The notes beneath the pieces are model-generated. The model made no database searches. It had not been told where the DNA came from and saw only the letters and a program-made list of their open reading frames with translations. Both the position numbers and the translations under genes were made by a program. Source: Teratosphaeria epicoccoides (lineage: Eukaryota > Ascomycota > Dothideomycetes > Mycosphaerellales > Teratosphaeriaceae). Taken from it: DNA of 40,583 nt. Positions 9,024-19,185 of this stretch are shown one piece after another; positions within the stretch are counted from its first letter, which is position 1; each line of letters begins with the position of its first letter. The stretch lies in NCBI GenBank assembly GCA_021401465.1, contig JADDMT010000199.1:1-40583 (forward strand), read 5' to 3'.

Positions 9024-12000
9024 TTAAGACTTCTGCTCTAAAGCCCTTATCTCCCTATGAATCGACCTTCTTAAGCCCTGCTTATGCCTCCTCCGCTCTT
9101 CGAATTCACGAATAGCTTCTAGAGCGTTCTTGTAGTCTTTAGCTAGAACCTATTATGTGTACTTAGGTAGGTATCCTTTCTACTTTACTAGATAGTACGT
9201 TGCGCCCTTACGCCGCATACTGTCCTTAATACCCTCGACTTCCTACTCTTCGTTCTCTTCTGCTACTAGCATCGGGTCCGCGGGCTCTTTGCCCTTACGC
9301 TATACCTATAGTTCGAGTAGAGATACGTAGAAGACGTCATGCACACGATACGACGATAGCAATAATAGCTAGTACGCCTGCGAGCCTATCGCGTCATGTA
9401 TCTAGAAGGGTCTAACGAACCTTGGCGTTATCTTCTTGCTTAGAAGTTTTAGCTTGAGATTCTTCGTTAATAGTAACACCTTCGTACTAACTGCGTACTA
9501 CATCGGTTTAGCACAGGCGTTATTATATTTAATCTGGGATTCTGAGGCCTTTTTCTAGTGTTCTATTAGCACCGAATGTACCTCGCGCATACGCTACGCT
9601 AATTCTGCGGCGGCTAGCACCCTCTCCTTAGAAGACTCGTCCTAAGGCGGTTCTGGGTGTATTTCTAGATTAAAGCTATAAAGAATCTAAAATAGCGACA
9701 TGCGCATAGTAGCATACACGCTGTTATTAACTACAAATTCCGCTATAGGAATTGCGTCGGCCTAGGCATCCTAGTTCTTAGCGTAGTAGTACCGAAGGTA
9801 CTACTTAAGAGTCTAGTTCATACGTTTAGTCTGACTATTAGTCTGTAGATAGAATGCTATACTTAGGCAGTGCTTAACACGCGCCTTAAACATAAATTCT
9901 TGCTAGTATTTACTAGTAAAGACAGAACCTCGATCTAATAGGATACTTCGGGGGACACTAAAGCGCTATATGACTTCGTCGCGAAGTAGTCGCGCAAGCT
10001 CGCTACTTGTGCATCTTTTCGTATATAGGATGAAGACATTTATCTTAGAGTATTAGTCGACTACTATAAGGACAGCATTAACTATATTGCCTTTCTACTT
10101 TGCTAGCAGCAAATTAGTAATGAAATCTATAGTCAAGTCCTGCTATAGTCTCTCTAGTAGTAGGAGCGCCTAAGCATCGCCATAGGGGCGATAGCGCCAA
10201 GATTTGCTAACCTAGTATGTCTAGCAGGATTTGACATAGTCAGAGACATCCTGTTCTAGCGTAGGCTACTAGTATTTACGTCCGAGAAGTACGTTCGTCT
10301 TCTCTACGCCAAAATGGCCCGCGAGTTCATCGTCATGATAAATACAGAGGAGCTACGAACAGAGTCCGTAGTTAGCAGGTACGTAGAGCCTATTGTCAAA
10401 GTACTACAAGTCGCCTGACTTGGTCTAGTACTTCGGACTGCCTGCGGTGTCCTAGAGGGCTACACTCTTATTAATTAACTCTAGTTCTCGCTCTTGCAAC
10501 TGCTGAATAAGTCTCGAGACTTCTTTAAAGGGACTTTAGACATCGCATGCTTACTACATGTAAGCTAGTTAACTACTACACGGATCGAGCTAGACACGGT
10601 CGCTACAACTGCCGGATAGGAGGGTTCGTCACTAGCGGAGGCCGTGAGGCCCCATTAGACCCGTAGTCGACCTACAAGAGGAGCTAACGACAGATCGCCG
10701 CCCTAAACTACAAGCTTTGTTTGCAGCGTAGGGAGAAGCTATTAGTTACCCTCCTCCCTAGTGTCGTAGTCTAGTTATTGCGAAGGACTATTAGCTAGAT
10801 CCGTCTTTCCGGAACGATGCTAGATAACGAAGTCAAAGCTAGTAAGGAAAGTCGCCTACCTTGCTTGCTAACTACTTAGCTGCTTCACGCCTATGAAGCT
10901 ACGAAGGTTGTTATAGTTAGTAAGCACCTTAATAGGGTGCGCTGCGCCTTCGAGGTAGTGTTAGTACTCCTTGAAGCTGTTAATAATAGCTAAAAGCTCT
11001 TAGTCGTAAGTCTTATAGTTAAGCTTAGCGCCCTGCATCTTCCGCGACTAGAAGGCAATTAGGTACTATCGCGTACTGCCTTTATGCGACTAGAGCTGCG
11101 ATATAATTGCGGCTATTGCGAATTTTGAAGCATTAGTCTCTATCTAGATCTTCGTAGCAGGGTCAAAGTGCCGAAGTATAGGCGTAGTTTAAAAAGCTGC
11201 TTTAAGTTCAGAGAAAGCCTTGCTCTAAGCCTCCTCCTAAGGTACTATCCCTAGCTTTTTCCTCGAATCGCGCCCTTTGCAAGGGCCGTGAGGGGGGCCA
11301 CGATCTTCGAGTAGGATCGTATGAATCTGCGATAGAAGTTAGTAAATCCTAGGAACACCTGCACTTCTCGGAGGGTAGTTGGCTACAGCTACTCCACAAT
11401 TACAGACACCCTTTAGTCATCCATGATAACTCCTTCCATAGAGACGATGTATCCAAGAAACTTAATCCTATCCGTCAGGAATAAGCACTTCTTTAGGTTC
11501 GCGTACAGAGCGGACTTGCGGAGCTATTTAAGCACTATCCTTAGGTGCCGAATATGCTCCTCCTTTGAGTTAGAGTAGACTAGTATATCGTCTAAATATA
11601 CTACGTAGCAGGTGTCAACGAGGCCGGCTAGGGCCCGGTTAATATACGCTTAGAACGTTGCTAGTACGTTAGTCAAGCTAAATAGCATCACTATATACTC
11701 GAAGTGTCTATACTACGTTCGGAATGTAGTCTTCTACTCGTCGCCCTTTCGGATTAGTATCCGGTAGTAGGCGTCCTTTAAGTCAATAGACGAGAAGATG
11801 GCGGCGCGACTAAGGCGGTCAAGTGTCTCGCTAATAAGTAGTAGGGGGCAGCGGTTTTTCTAGGTTACCGCGTTAAGGCCCCTATAGTTAACGCATAGGT
11901 AGAGCGTGTTATCCTTCTTTAGGACGAACATAACTAACGCTCTAGCCTCGCTGTCGCTTCGTCGGATCCACGCGTTCCTTTGCGCCTTGTAGAGGTAGTC

Positions 12001-13986
12001 TCGAAGTGTTTTGAGCTACGATTCCGACATGGGGTACAGAGGTTAATACGGAGGATTGTAACCCTCCTTAAGGTTAATCGCATGTTCCGCGTCTAGGGCC
12101 CGGGCATAGGCCGTAGCCTCTACGTCGAAAATATCGGCGTATTCCTCTAACTTAGGCGGAAGGGTAACGTCTTCCTTGATATTCTATATGCAGACTACAT
12201 ACACGCATTAGACCTTCTTCATGTCCTTGTAGAAGCTATGTGCATCACGTATCTACACCGCAGGAACTTCGCCTATAGAGCCGTAGAACTAATTCTTAGT
12301 AGCTCTATTAACAACGACTCCCTGCTTGTAGCGCTAAGGGCGGCCGAGTAGGAGCTCCTTATTAGGAATGTCTTTAGCGTAGAAGACTTCGTTAGTCTCG
12401 CGCACTTCTCCTAAGGAGTCCGCGAGTTAGAGGCGCACGTTGTACGCGCCTTAAGCTACTACGCCTTCGCCCTAAAAGGACTTCATAGTAGGCAGCAGGG
12501 CTCCTAGGATCGGCTTCAAACCGAGCCGTACGACTACCCTCTAGGGTATCACGTTGACCTCCGCAAGGTCATCTAACATATAGTCTACTAGCTTAAGCGA
12601 GCTATTAACTCGGACCGTACTAGATAGGCGCCAGGCAGGCCACGAGTCTACACTATTAGTAACAGACAGTTTAGATACCCGCGGTAGCTATTCGGTTGTC
12701 TCGGGCTTGTCCTTCTTTCGCCTCCCCTCTAGGGAGGTTTCGGACACCTTGCTTACCTTCTTCCTATTACTTTGTTTAGGGTAGCGAGCCGCCTAGTAGT
12801 CCCTTACTCTACAGATGTAGCAGCTACTTAGAGGCTTCTTGCTACTATCTTTTAGCTCGGAGGGCTTGCTCCTCTAGAACGAACTACCGCGTTAGGCGTG
12901 ACCCCTAGGGCGCTTGTAATAGCAGCCCTTTAGTAGGTCCTTAGGGCTTAGACGCTTATTGTCCTTACTGCCTAATTTTCTATTTCGCTTCAAGGTGATT
13001 TCTATACGTGTGGCAAGGGACACGAGGTCTTGCCGAGTTGTCAGAAGTTCATGAAAAGTCATGATTATATTCCGAAGATTGTCATTAAGTTTGACGAGTA
13101 AGTGCCGTACGCGTTACATCTTAGTATAGGGTAGCATCTGTCCCTTAAGTGTAGCAAGGTAGGTAGCGAAGCTAGAGGTTGTTTGTCCCTTCCCCTGCTT
13201 AGCCTTCTCGTACTTAACAGACATAGTAAGGGCGTGATTCCCCGGATCCTCGACCTAGTCGACATAGAACTAGCGAAAGTCTGCCTACATATACGTTCTG
13301 TCGTAGACCCGCATAAGGTCATACTACTCATGCTAATTGTTGCGAGGTTCCTTATCCTCTTCGAGCTACATCATACTAAAGGCGACTCGTTTGCCCTCTA
13401 TAGAATATCCGCGTAGGTTAAGCACGAAAACTGCCTTACACGCCTGCAAGAAAGTTCGAGCCTCCTTTAAGGTGTCTCCCTTAAACAGCTTTAGGTTACA
13501 TGCGTTACGACTACCTCCTAGTTAGCCTACTATGGCCCTGAATTTAGGCACTAGGTTCGCAGGCACACGCGGAGAGTCTGCGCCTCCTAGTAAGTTGTCT
13601 TCGCGGGCCCCTAGCGTGAAATCTCGCTAGATTTCTTCGTCCGCTAGTTCATTAGTACCCCTTATAGCGACGTCTTCGTCGTCCTCGCCGTTGTCGCTAC
13701 TAGAAGCAGTGTAGCTCTAGCTCTAGTTCGCAAGGCGGTTCGCGACCTAATCGACAATCATGGCTACAAGGGCTAGGTCGATAGTCGGGGTTAGCTGCGG
13801 TCCCTATACGGGGGGTTTATTACCTTGTCCGCTGCGTAATTAGCCTCTAGCGGAACTGTCGCTCGATGTAGTGTTACTTGCAGGGGGTACTTCTGCGGGC
13901 TAGTTACTCGGGCTAGCTTCGCTATCGCGGGCGCTTAGGATGGCGCTCGCTACGCGTTAGTTGCGAGTTCGTAGTACTCTAGACAT
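9024..13986 (-). pseudogene. gag-pol: B0 Gag-Pol polyprotein, RIP-inactivated
   Basis: ATG at 13986 (50 nt from the LTR, as in B1), stop TAA at 9026-9024. Landmarks in order: degenerate CCHC knuckle from 12822, retropepsin-like Asp-Asp-Leu-Ala-Glu near 12570, RT Tyr-Leu-Asp-Asp at 11598-11587, RNase H 11130-10900, integrase 10400-9700, chromodomain about 9220-9090. Distances to knuckle and RT equal those in B1 (1164 and 2388 nt), but the whole frame is 2 nt shorter, so small deletions follow RT; one is a T run of 5 (11256-11260) where B3 has 6 and B1 has 6 A. Very many TAG codons. Confidence 0.85.
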
Positions 13987-14035
13987 ATCGTAGTATTCTC
14001 TGCTAGACTGTAAAGCAGGGGGGAGAAAGCAGAAC

Positions 14036-14395
14036 TAATATAGATGTATATGCTATATGATATAGAAATATCTCGTAGTGTGACAGAGTAATCCGACCTT
14101 TTAGTAGGTATAAGACAGCGCTACTTTCTGCTTATCGCAGAGGTAGCGCTAAGGGTGCTTATAACCCCTGACGCTCCTTAATTAGGGAAAGCATGTCCGA
14201 GCCTAACCCCGCAGGGGTACCGTAGGGTTAGCGACGTAAGGGCGTCCTACGTCGACAACTAATCCTACTTAGACGACATACAAGCTAACGTATGTACGAA
14301 GGACCCCCTTGCTATATGTAGCAGGGTTACTACATACTAAGGGCGGGCATTAGAACCTATGCGGTTCTAATGGCCCCCTAGTATTAACCGTATCA
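14036..14395 (-). repeat. B0 5' LTR (360 bp)
   Basis: Complete family B LTR in reverse orientation, starting taatatag and ending cgtatca. The 50 nt between it and the Gag ATG include agaaagcag, the self-priming candidate described for B1. To its right B3 continues with tcctt, the likely target duplication. Confidence 0.95.
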
Positions 14396-17300
14396 TCCTT
14401 AAAGCTGTTAATAATAGCTAAAACCTCTTAGTCGTAAGTCTTGTAGTTAAGCTTAGCGCCTTGTATCTTCCGCGACTAGAAGGTAATTAGGTAGTATTAC
14501 GTACTACCTTCATGCGACTAGAGCTGCGATATAATTGCGGCTATTACAAATTTAGAAGTATCGGTCTCTATTCGGATTTTTGTAGCGAGGTTAAAGTGCT
14601 AAAGTATAGGCGTAGTTTAAAAAGCTGCTTTAAGTTTAGAGAAAGCCTTGCTCTAAGCCTCCTCCTAAGGCACTATCCCTAGCTTTTTTCCTCGAATCGC
14701 GCCCTTTACGAGGGCCGTGAGGGGGGCCACGATCTTCAAGTAGGATTGTATGAATCTATAATAGAAGTTAGTAAATCCTAGGAACACCTATACTTCTTAG
14801 AGGGTAGTTAGCTACAACTACTCCGCGATTATAGACACCCTTTAGTTATCTATGATGACTCCTTCTATAGAGACGATGTATCTAAGAAACTTCATCCTAT
14901 CCGTTAGGAATGAGCACTTCTTTAGGTTTGCATACAGAGCGAACTTATGGAGCTATTTAAGCACTATCCTTAGATGCCGAATATGCTCCTCCTTCGAGTT
15001 AGAGTAGACTAGTATATCGTCTAAATATACTACGTAGCAGGTGTTAACGAGGCCGGCTAGGGCCTAGTTAATATACGCTTAGAACGTCGCTAGTACGTTA
15101 GTTAAGCTAAATGGCATCACTATATACTTGAAGTGTCTATACTACGTTTAGAACGTAGTCTTCTACTTGTTGCCCTTTCGGATGAGTATCTAGTAGTAGG
15201 CGTCCTTTAAGTTAATAGACAAGAAGATAGCAGCGCGACTAAGGCAGTCAAGCGTCTCGCTAATAAGTAGTAGGGGGTAGCGGTTCTTCTAAGTTACTAC
15301 GTTAAGGCCCCTATAGTTAACGTATAGGCGGAGCGTGTTATCCTTCTTCAGGACGAACATAACTAACGCTCTAGCCTCGCTGTCGCTTCGTCGGATCCAC
15401 GCGTTCCTTTACGCCTTGTAGAGATAGTCTCGAAGAGTTTCAAGCTACAATTCTGACATAGGGTACAGAGGTCGATGCGGAGGATTATAACCCTCCTTGA
15501 GGTTAATCGCATGCTCCGCGTCTAGGGCTAGGGTATAGGCCGTAGCCTCTACGTCGAAAATATCGGCGTACTCCTCTAACTTAGGCAGAAGGGTAACGTC
15601 TTCCTTGACGTTCTATATGCGGACTACATACATACATTAGACCTTCTTCATGCCCTTATAGAAGCTATGTGCGTCATGTATCCTTACCGCAGGAACTTCG
15701 CCTATAGAGCCGTAGAACTAATTGTTAGTAGCTCTATTAACAACGACCCCCTGCTTGTAGCGCTAAGGGCGGCCGAGTATAAGCTCCTTATTAGGAACGT
15801 CTTTAGCGTAGAAGACTTCGTTAGTCTTGCGTACTTCTCCTAAGGAGTCCGCGAGTTAGAGGCGCACGTTTTACGCGCCTCGAGCCGCTACGCCTTCCCC
15901 TTAAAAGGACTTCATAGTTAGCAGCAGGGCTCCTAGGATCGGCTTCAAACTAAGCCGTACGATTACCCGCTAGGGTATCATGTTAACCTCCGTAAGGTCA
16001 TCTAACATATAGTCTACTAGCTTAAGCGAGCTATTAACTTGGACCGTACTAGATAGGTACTAGGCAGGCTACAAGTCTATACTATTAGCGACAGACAGCT
16101 TAGATACACGTAGTAGCTATTCGGTTGTCTTAGGCTAGTCCTTCTTTTGCCTCCCCTCTAGGGAGGTTTCGGATACCTTGCTTACCTTCTTCCTATTACT
16201 TCGTTTAGGACAGCGAGCCGCCTAGTAGTCCCTCGCTCTACAGATGTAGCAGCTACTCGGAGGCTTCTCGCTACCATCTTTAGGCTCGGAGGGCTTGCTC
16301 CTCTAGAACGAACTACCGCGTTAGACGTGACCCTTAGGGCGCTTATAATAGTAGCCCTTTAGTAGGTCCTTAGGGCTTAAACGCTTATTATCCTTGCCGC
16401 CTAATTTCCTATTTCGCTTCAAGGTAATCTCGATATGTGTTGCAAGGGACACGAGATCTTGCCGAGTTATCGGAAGTTCATGAAAAGTCATGATTATGTT
16501 CTGAAGATTGTCATCAAGTTTGACAAGTAGGTGCCGCATGCCTTACGTCTTAGTATAGGGTAGCATCTGTCCCTCGAGCGTAGCGAGGTAGGTAGCAAAG
16601 CTAGAGGTTCTTTATCCCTTCCTCTGCTTAGCCTTCTCATACTTAACAGACATAGTAAGGGCGCGGTTCCCTGGATCCTCGACCTAGTTAACATAGAACT
16701 AGCGAAAGTCTGCCTACGTATATGTTCTGTTGTAGACCCGCATAAGGTTATACCGCTTATGCTAATTGTTACGAGGTTCCTTATCCTCTTCGAGCTACAT
16801 TACACTAAAGGCGACTCGTTTGCCTAATTTAGAATATCCGCGTAGGTTAAGCACGAAAACTGCCTTACATGCCTGCAAGAAAGTTCGAGCCTCCTTTAAG
16901 GTGTCTCCCTTAAACGGCTTTAGGTTACGTGCGTTACGACTGCCTCCTAGTTAGCCTACTATGGCCCCGAATTCAGGCACTAGATTCGCAGGCATACGCG
17001 GAGAGTCTGCGCCTGCTAGGGAGTTATCTTCGTAGGTCCCTAGCGTGAAATCTCGCTAGATTTCTTCGTCTGCTAGTTTATTAGTACTACTTATGGCGAC
17101 GTCTTTGTCGTCCTCGCCGTTGTCGCTACTAGAAGATGTGCGGCTCCGGCTCTAGTTAGCAAGGCAGTTCGCGACCTAATCGACAATCATGGCTACAAGG
17201 GCTAGGTCGATAGTCAGGGTTAGCTATAGTTCCTGTGTAGGGGGTCTATTGCCTTGTCCGCTACGTAATTAGCCTCTAGCAGAACTGTCGCTTAATGCAG

Positions 17301-17415
17301 TGTCGCTAGCAGGGGGTGCTTCTACAGGCTAGTTACTTAGGCTAGCTTCGCTATTACAGGCGCTTAGGATAGCGCTTACTACGCGTTAGTTACAAGTTCG
17401 TAGTACTCTAGACAT
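14396..17415 (-). pseudogene. gag-pol: B3 Gag-Pol, N-terminal part (Gag to RNase H), RIP-inactivated
   Basis: ATG at 17415, 50 nt from the LTR. Zinc knuckle near 16250-16205: this copy keeps the last Cys that is Tyr in B1 and B0, while the His is Tyr in all three, so the family had a standard Cys-X2-Cys-X4-His-X4-Cys. The protease motif reads Asp-Asp-Leu-Thr-Glu near 16000. RT Tyr-Leu-Asp-Asp is near 15030, RNase H from about 14590 to the break at B0. A gag piece open for 72 residues is at 16539-16321. Numerous TAG codons. Confidence 0.85.
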
Positions 17416-17464
17416 ATTGTAGTATTCTCTACTAGACTATAAAGCAGGGGGGAGAAAGCAGAAC

Positions 17465-17824
17465 TAATATAGATATATATGCTATATGATATGAAAATAT
17501 CTCGTAGTATAACAGAGTAATCTGACCTTTTAATAGGTATAAGATAGCGCTACTTTCTGCTTATTGCAGAGGTAGCGCTAAGGGTGCTTATAACCCCTGA
17601 CGCCCCTTAATTAGGGAAAGCATGTCCGAGCCTAACCCCGCAGGGGTACTATAGGGTTAGCGACGTAGGGGCATCCTACGTTAATTATTAATCCTACTTA
17701 GACAACATATAAGCTAACGTATGTACGAAGGACCCCCTTGCTATATGTAGCAGGGTTACTACATGCTAAGGGCAGACATTAGAACCTATGCGGCTCTAAT
17801 GGCCCCCTAGTATCAACCGAATTA
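17465..17824 (-). repeat. B3 5' LTR (360 bp)
   Basis: Full-length family B LTR in reverse. Its outer end reads accgaatta rather than accgtatca, one transversion and one C-to-T change from the other copies. Confidence 0.9.
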
Positions 17825-18776
17825 CTTGCAGTTAAAACTAGAGAGTTCCTTACTCTATCAGACTTGTCGTTAATTTAACTCTTTCGTCGTAGTAAAGTAT
17901 CGCAAGTTCTCGTAGTCTGTGTAGACTATAACCTAGTGTTTAGGTCCTTCTAAGTAGACTCGATAAGCCTTATAGGCGTCTACTATAGCTAGAAGCTCTT
18001 CGTCGTAGATGTCGTAGCAGAGCTTAGGTCCTAACAGCTTCCTCGAGTAGTAGGCAACTAGCTGTAGTCGTCTACTCGGTCCTAGTTAACTTAAGTATGC
18101 TCTAAGTGCTACGTTAGAGGCATCGGTCTCGACTATGATAGGCTTATCAGGGTTAAATACAAGCAAGATCGGCTGATCTGTAAATTGTTACTTGAGTTCC
18201 TTAAAGGCATTCCGTTAGGCGTCGTCCTAAACGAATAGTGTATCCTTTATAGTAAGGGTTATAAGTAGTGCCGTAACCCTCGAGTAGTTTGCAATAAACC
18301 TTTAGTAGAAGTTAGCGAACCTAAGGAAGGACTATACTTCCTTGACATTAGTTAGTATAGGCTACTCCTTCATGACTTTAACCTTCTTAGTGTCTATCTT
18401 GATTCTGTCCTAGGCTACTACGTAGCTAAGGAATTAGACTTCTTGCTTGTGAAACTCGCTCTTCTAAGGCTTGACCTTTAGCTTGTAGTCCTAGAGTTTC
18501 TAAAGTACCTTACATACGTAAGTCCTATGTTCTTCGATCGTTCGTGAGTAGACGAGGATATTATCTAAGTATATAACTACAAAGACGTTAAGGTACTCTT
18601 GTAGCACATTTTTAATAAATGCCTGCTATGTAGCTAGGGCGTTCGTCAACCTAAATGGCATGACTATATACTCGTAGTGTCCGAACCTAGTTCAGAACGT
18701 AGTCTTCTATTCTTCGCCTTCCTTAATTCGAATTCAGTTATACACTCCTAGTATGTCAAACTTCGAGAACTATACT
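17825..18776 (-). pseudogene. pol: A3 pol fragment (RNase H and RT), RIP-inactivated
   Basis: Aligns with 32053-33001 of A2. RNase H (Thr-Asp-Ala-Ser near 18125) and RT. The RT motif here is Tyr-Leu-Asp-Asn (near 18570-18555): the second catalytic Asp is lost by a G-to-A change. The fragment ends at B1 and resumes at 26951. Confidence 0.8.
18772..18776. repeat. Target-site duplication of B1, left copy (atact)
   Basis: atact precedes the B1 5' LTR and follows the 3' LTR at 26946-26950. The empty site in A2 reads gagaactacattgcccc, the same length once one copy is removed. Confidence 0.95.
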
Positions 18777-19136
18777 TGATACGGTTGATACTAGGGGACC
18801 ATTTGAACCGCATGGGTTCTAATGGCCGCCCTTAGCATGCAGTGACCCTGCCACATATGGCAAGGGGGTCCTTTGTACATACGTTAGCTCGTATGTCGTC
18901 CGAGTAGGATCAGTTGTCGACGTAGGACGCCCCCACGTCGCTGACCCTACAGTACCCCTACGGGGTTAGGCTCGGACATGCTTTCCCTAATTAAGGAGCG
19001 TCGGGGGTTATAAGCACCCTTAGCGCCACCTCTGCGATAAGCAGAAAGCAGCGCTGTCTTGTACCTACTAAAAGGTCGGATTACTCTGTCACACTGCGAG
19101 ATATTTTCATATCATATAGCACATATATCTATATTA
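18777..19136 (+). repeat. B1 5' LTR (360 bp)
   Basis: Starts TGATACGG and ends CTATATTA. The final bases are TA, not the usual CA, in every copy in the window. A TATA box gttataag (19007-19014) is followed ~30 nt later by gcagaaagcag. An inverted repeat acatacg/cgtatgt lies near 18873-18893. Confidence 0.95.
19007..19014 (+). promoter_or_regulatory. TATA box in the B1 5' LTR
   Basis: ggttataagc, kept in all B LTRs. The predicted transcript start ~30 nt downstream falls on gcagaaagcag (19041-19051), the sequence complementary to the primer-binding position. Confidence 0.55.
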
Positions 19137-19150
19137 GTTCTGCTTTCTCC
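19137..19150 (+). other. B1 primer-binding position, probable self-priming
   Basis: gttctgctttctcc follows the LTR. Its ctgctttct (19140-19148) is the exact complement of agaaagcag at 19043-19051 in the LTR, located where the RNA should begin. This is the arrangement of Tf1-type self-primed elements. I see no match to a tRNA 3' end. Confidence 0.55.
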
Positions 19151-19185
19151 CCCCTGCTTTGCAGTCTGGCAGAGAATACTACAAT

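Larger units (their letters stand above)
1112..9050 (+). repeat. Tandem duplication in B0, unit 2 (~953 bp, split by A1)
   Basis: Second unit: 1112-1485 plus 8472-9050, separated by the A1 insertion and its second target-site copy. It continues leftwards-to-rightwards into the rest of B0 (chromodomain, integrase), so this unit is in the original context and unit 1 is the added one. The two units differ at scattered transitions, so they were mutated separately after the duplication. Confidence 0.85.
127..14395 (-). mobile_element. B0: family B LTR retrotransposon, 3' part cut off by the window, interrupted by A1
   Basis: A minus-strand family B element. Reading leftwards from its 5' LTR (14036-14395) come Gag-Pol (13986 to 9024), then the antisense gene region, which lies on the plus strand. 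The antisense region is present twice because of a ~950 bp tandem duplication, and the second copy is split by A1 (1486-8466). Its 3' LTR and the N-terminal half of the antisense gene lie beyond the left end. It sits in the RNase H region of B3: right of the LTR, the flank tccttaaagctg continues B3, matching tccttgaagctg in B0's own RNase H. Confidence 0.9.
14396..17824 (-). mobile_element. B3: 5' half of a family B element, interrupted by B0
   Basis: A minus-strand B copy, from RNase H (14396) back through RT, protease and Gag to its 5' LTR (17465-17824). The remainder lies left of B0, outside the window. Right of its LTR the sequence cttgcagttaaaactagag is the RNase H region of A3, matching 32053 onward in A2, so B3 is inserted in A3; cttgc (17825-17829) is the likely target duplication. 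Confidence 0.9.

Noticed and set aside
13065..13331. Overlapping short frames on both strands in the Gag region of B0, likewise at 16494-16954 and 19647-20113
   Set aside because: They are alternative frames of family B gag; the real frame is fixed by the ATG 50 nt from the LTR and by the in-phase pol motifs.
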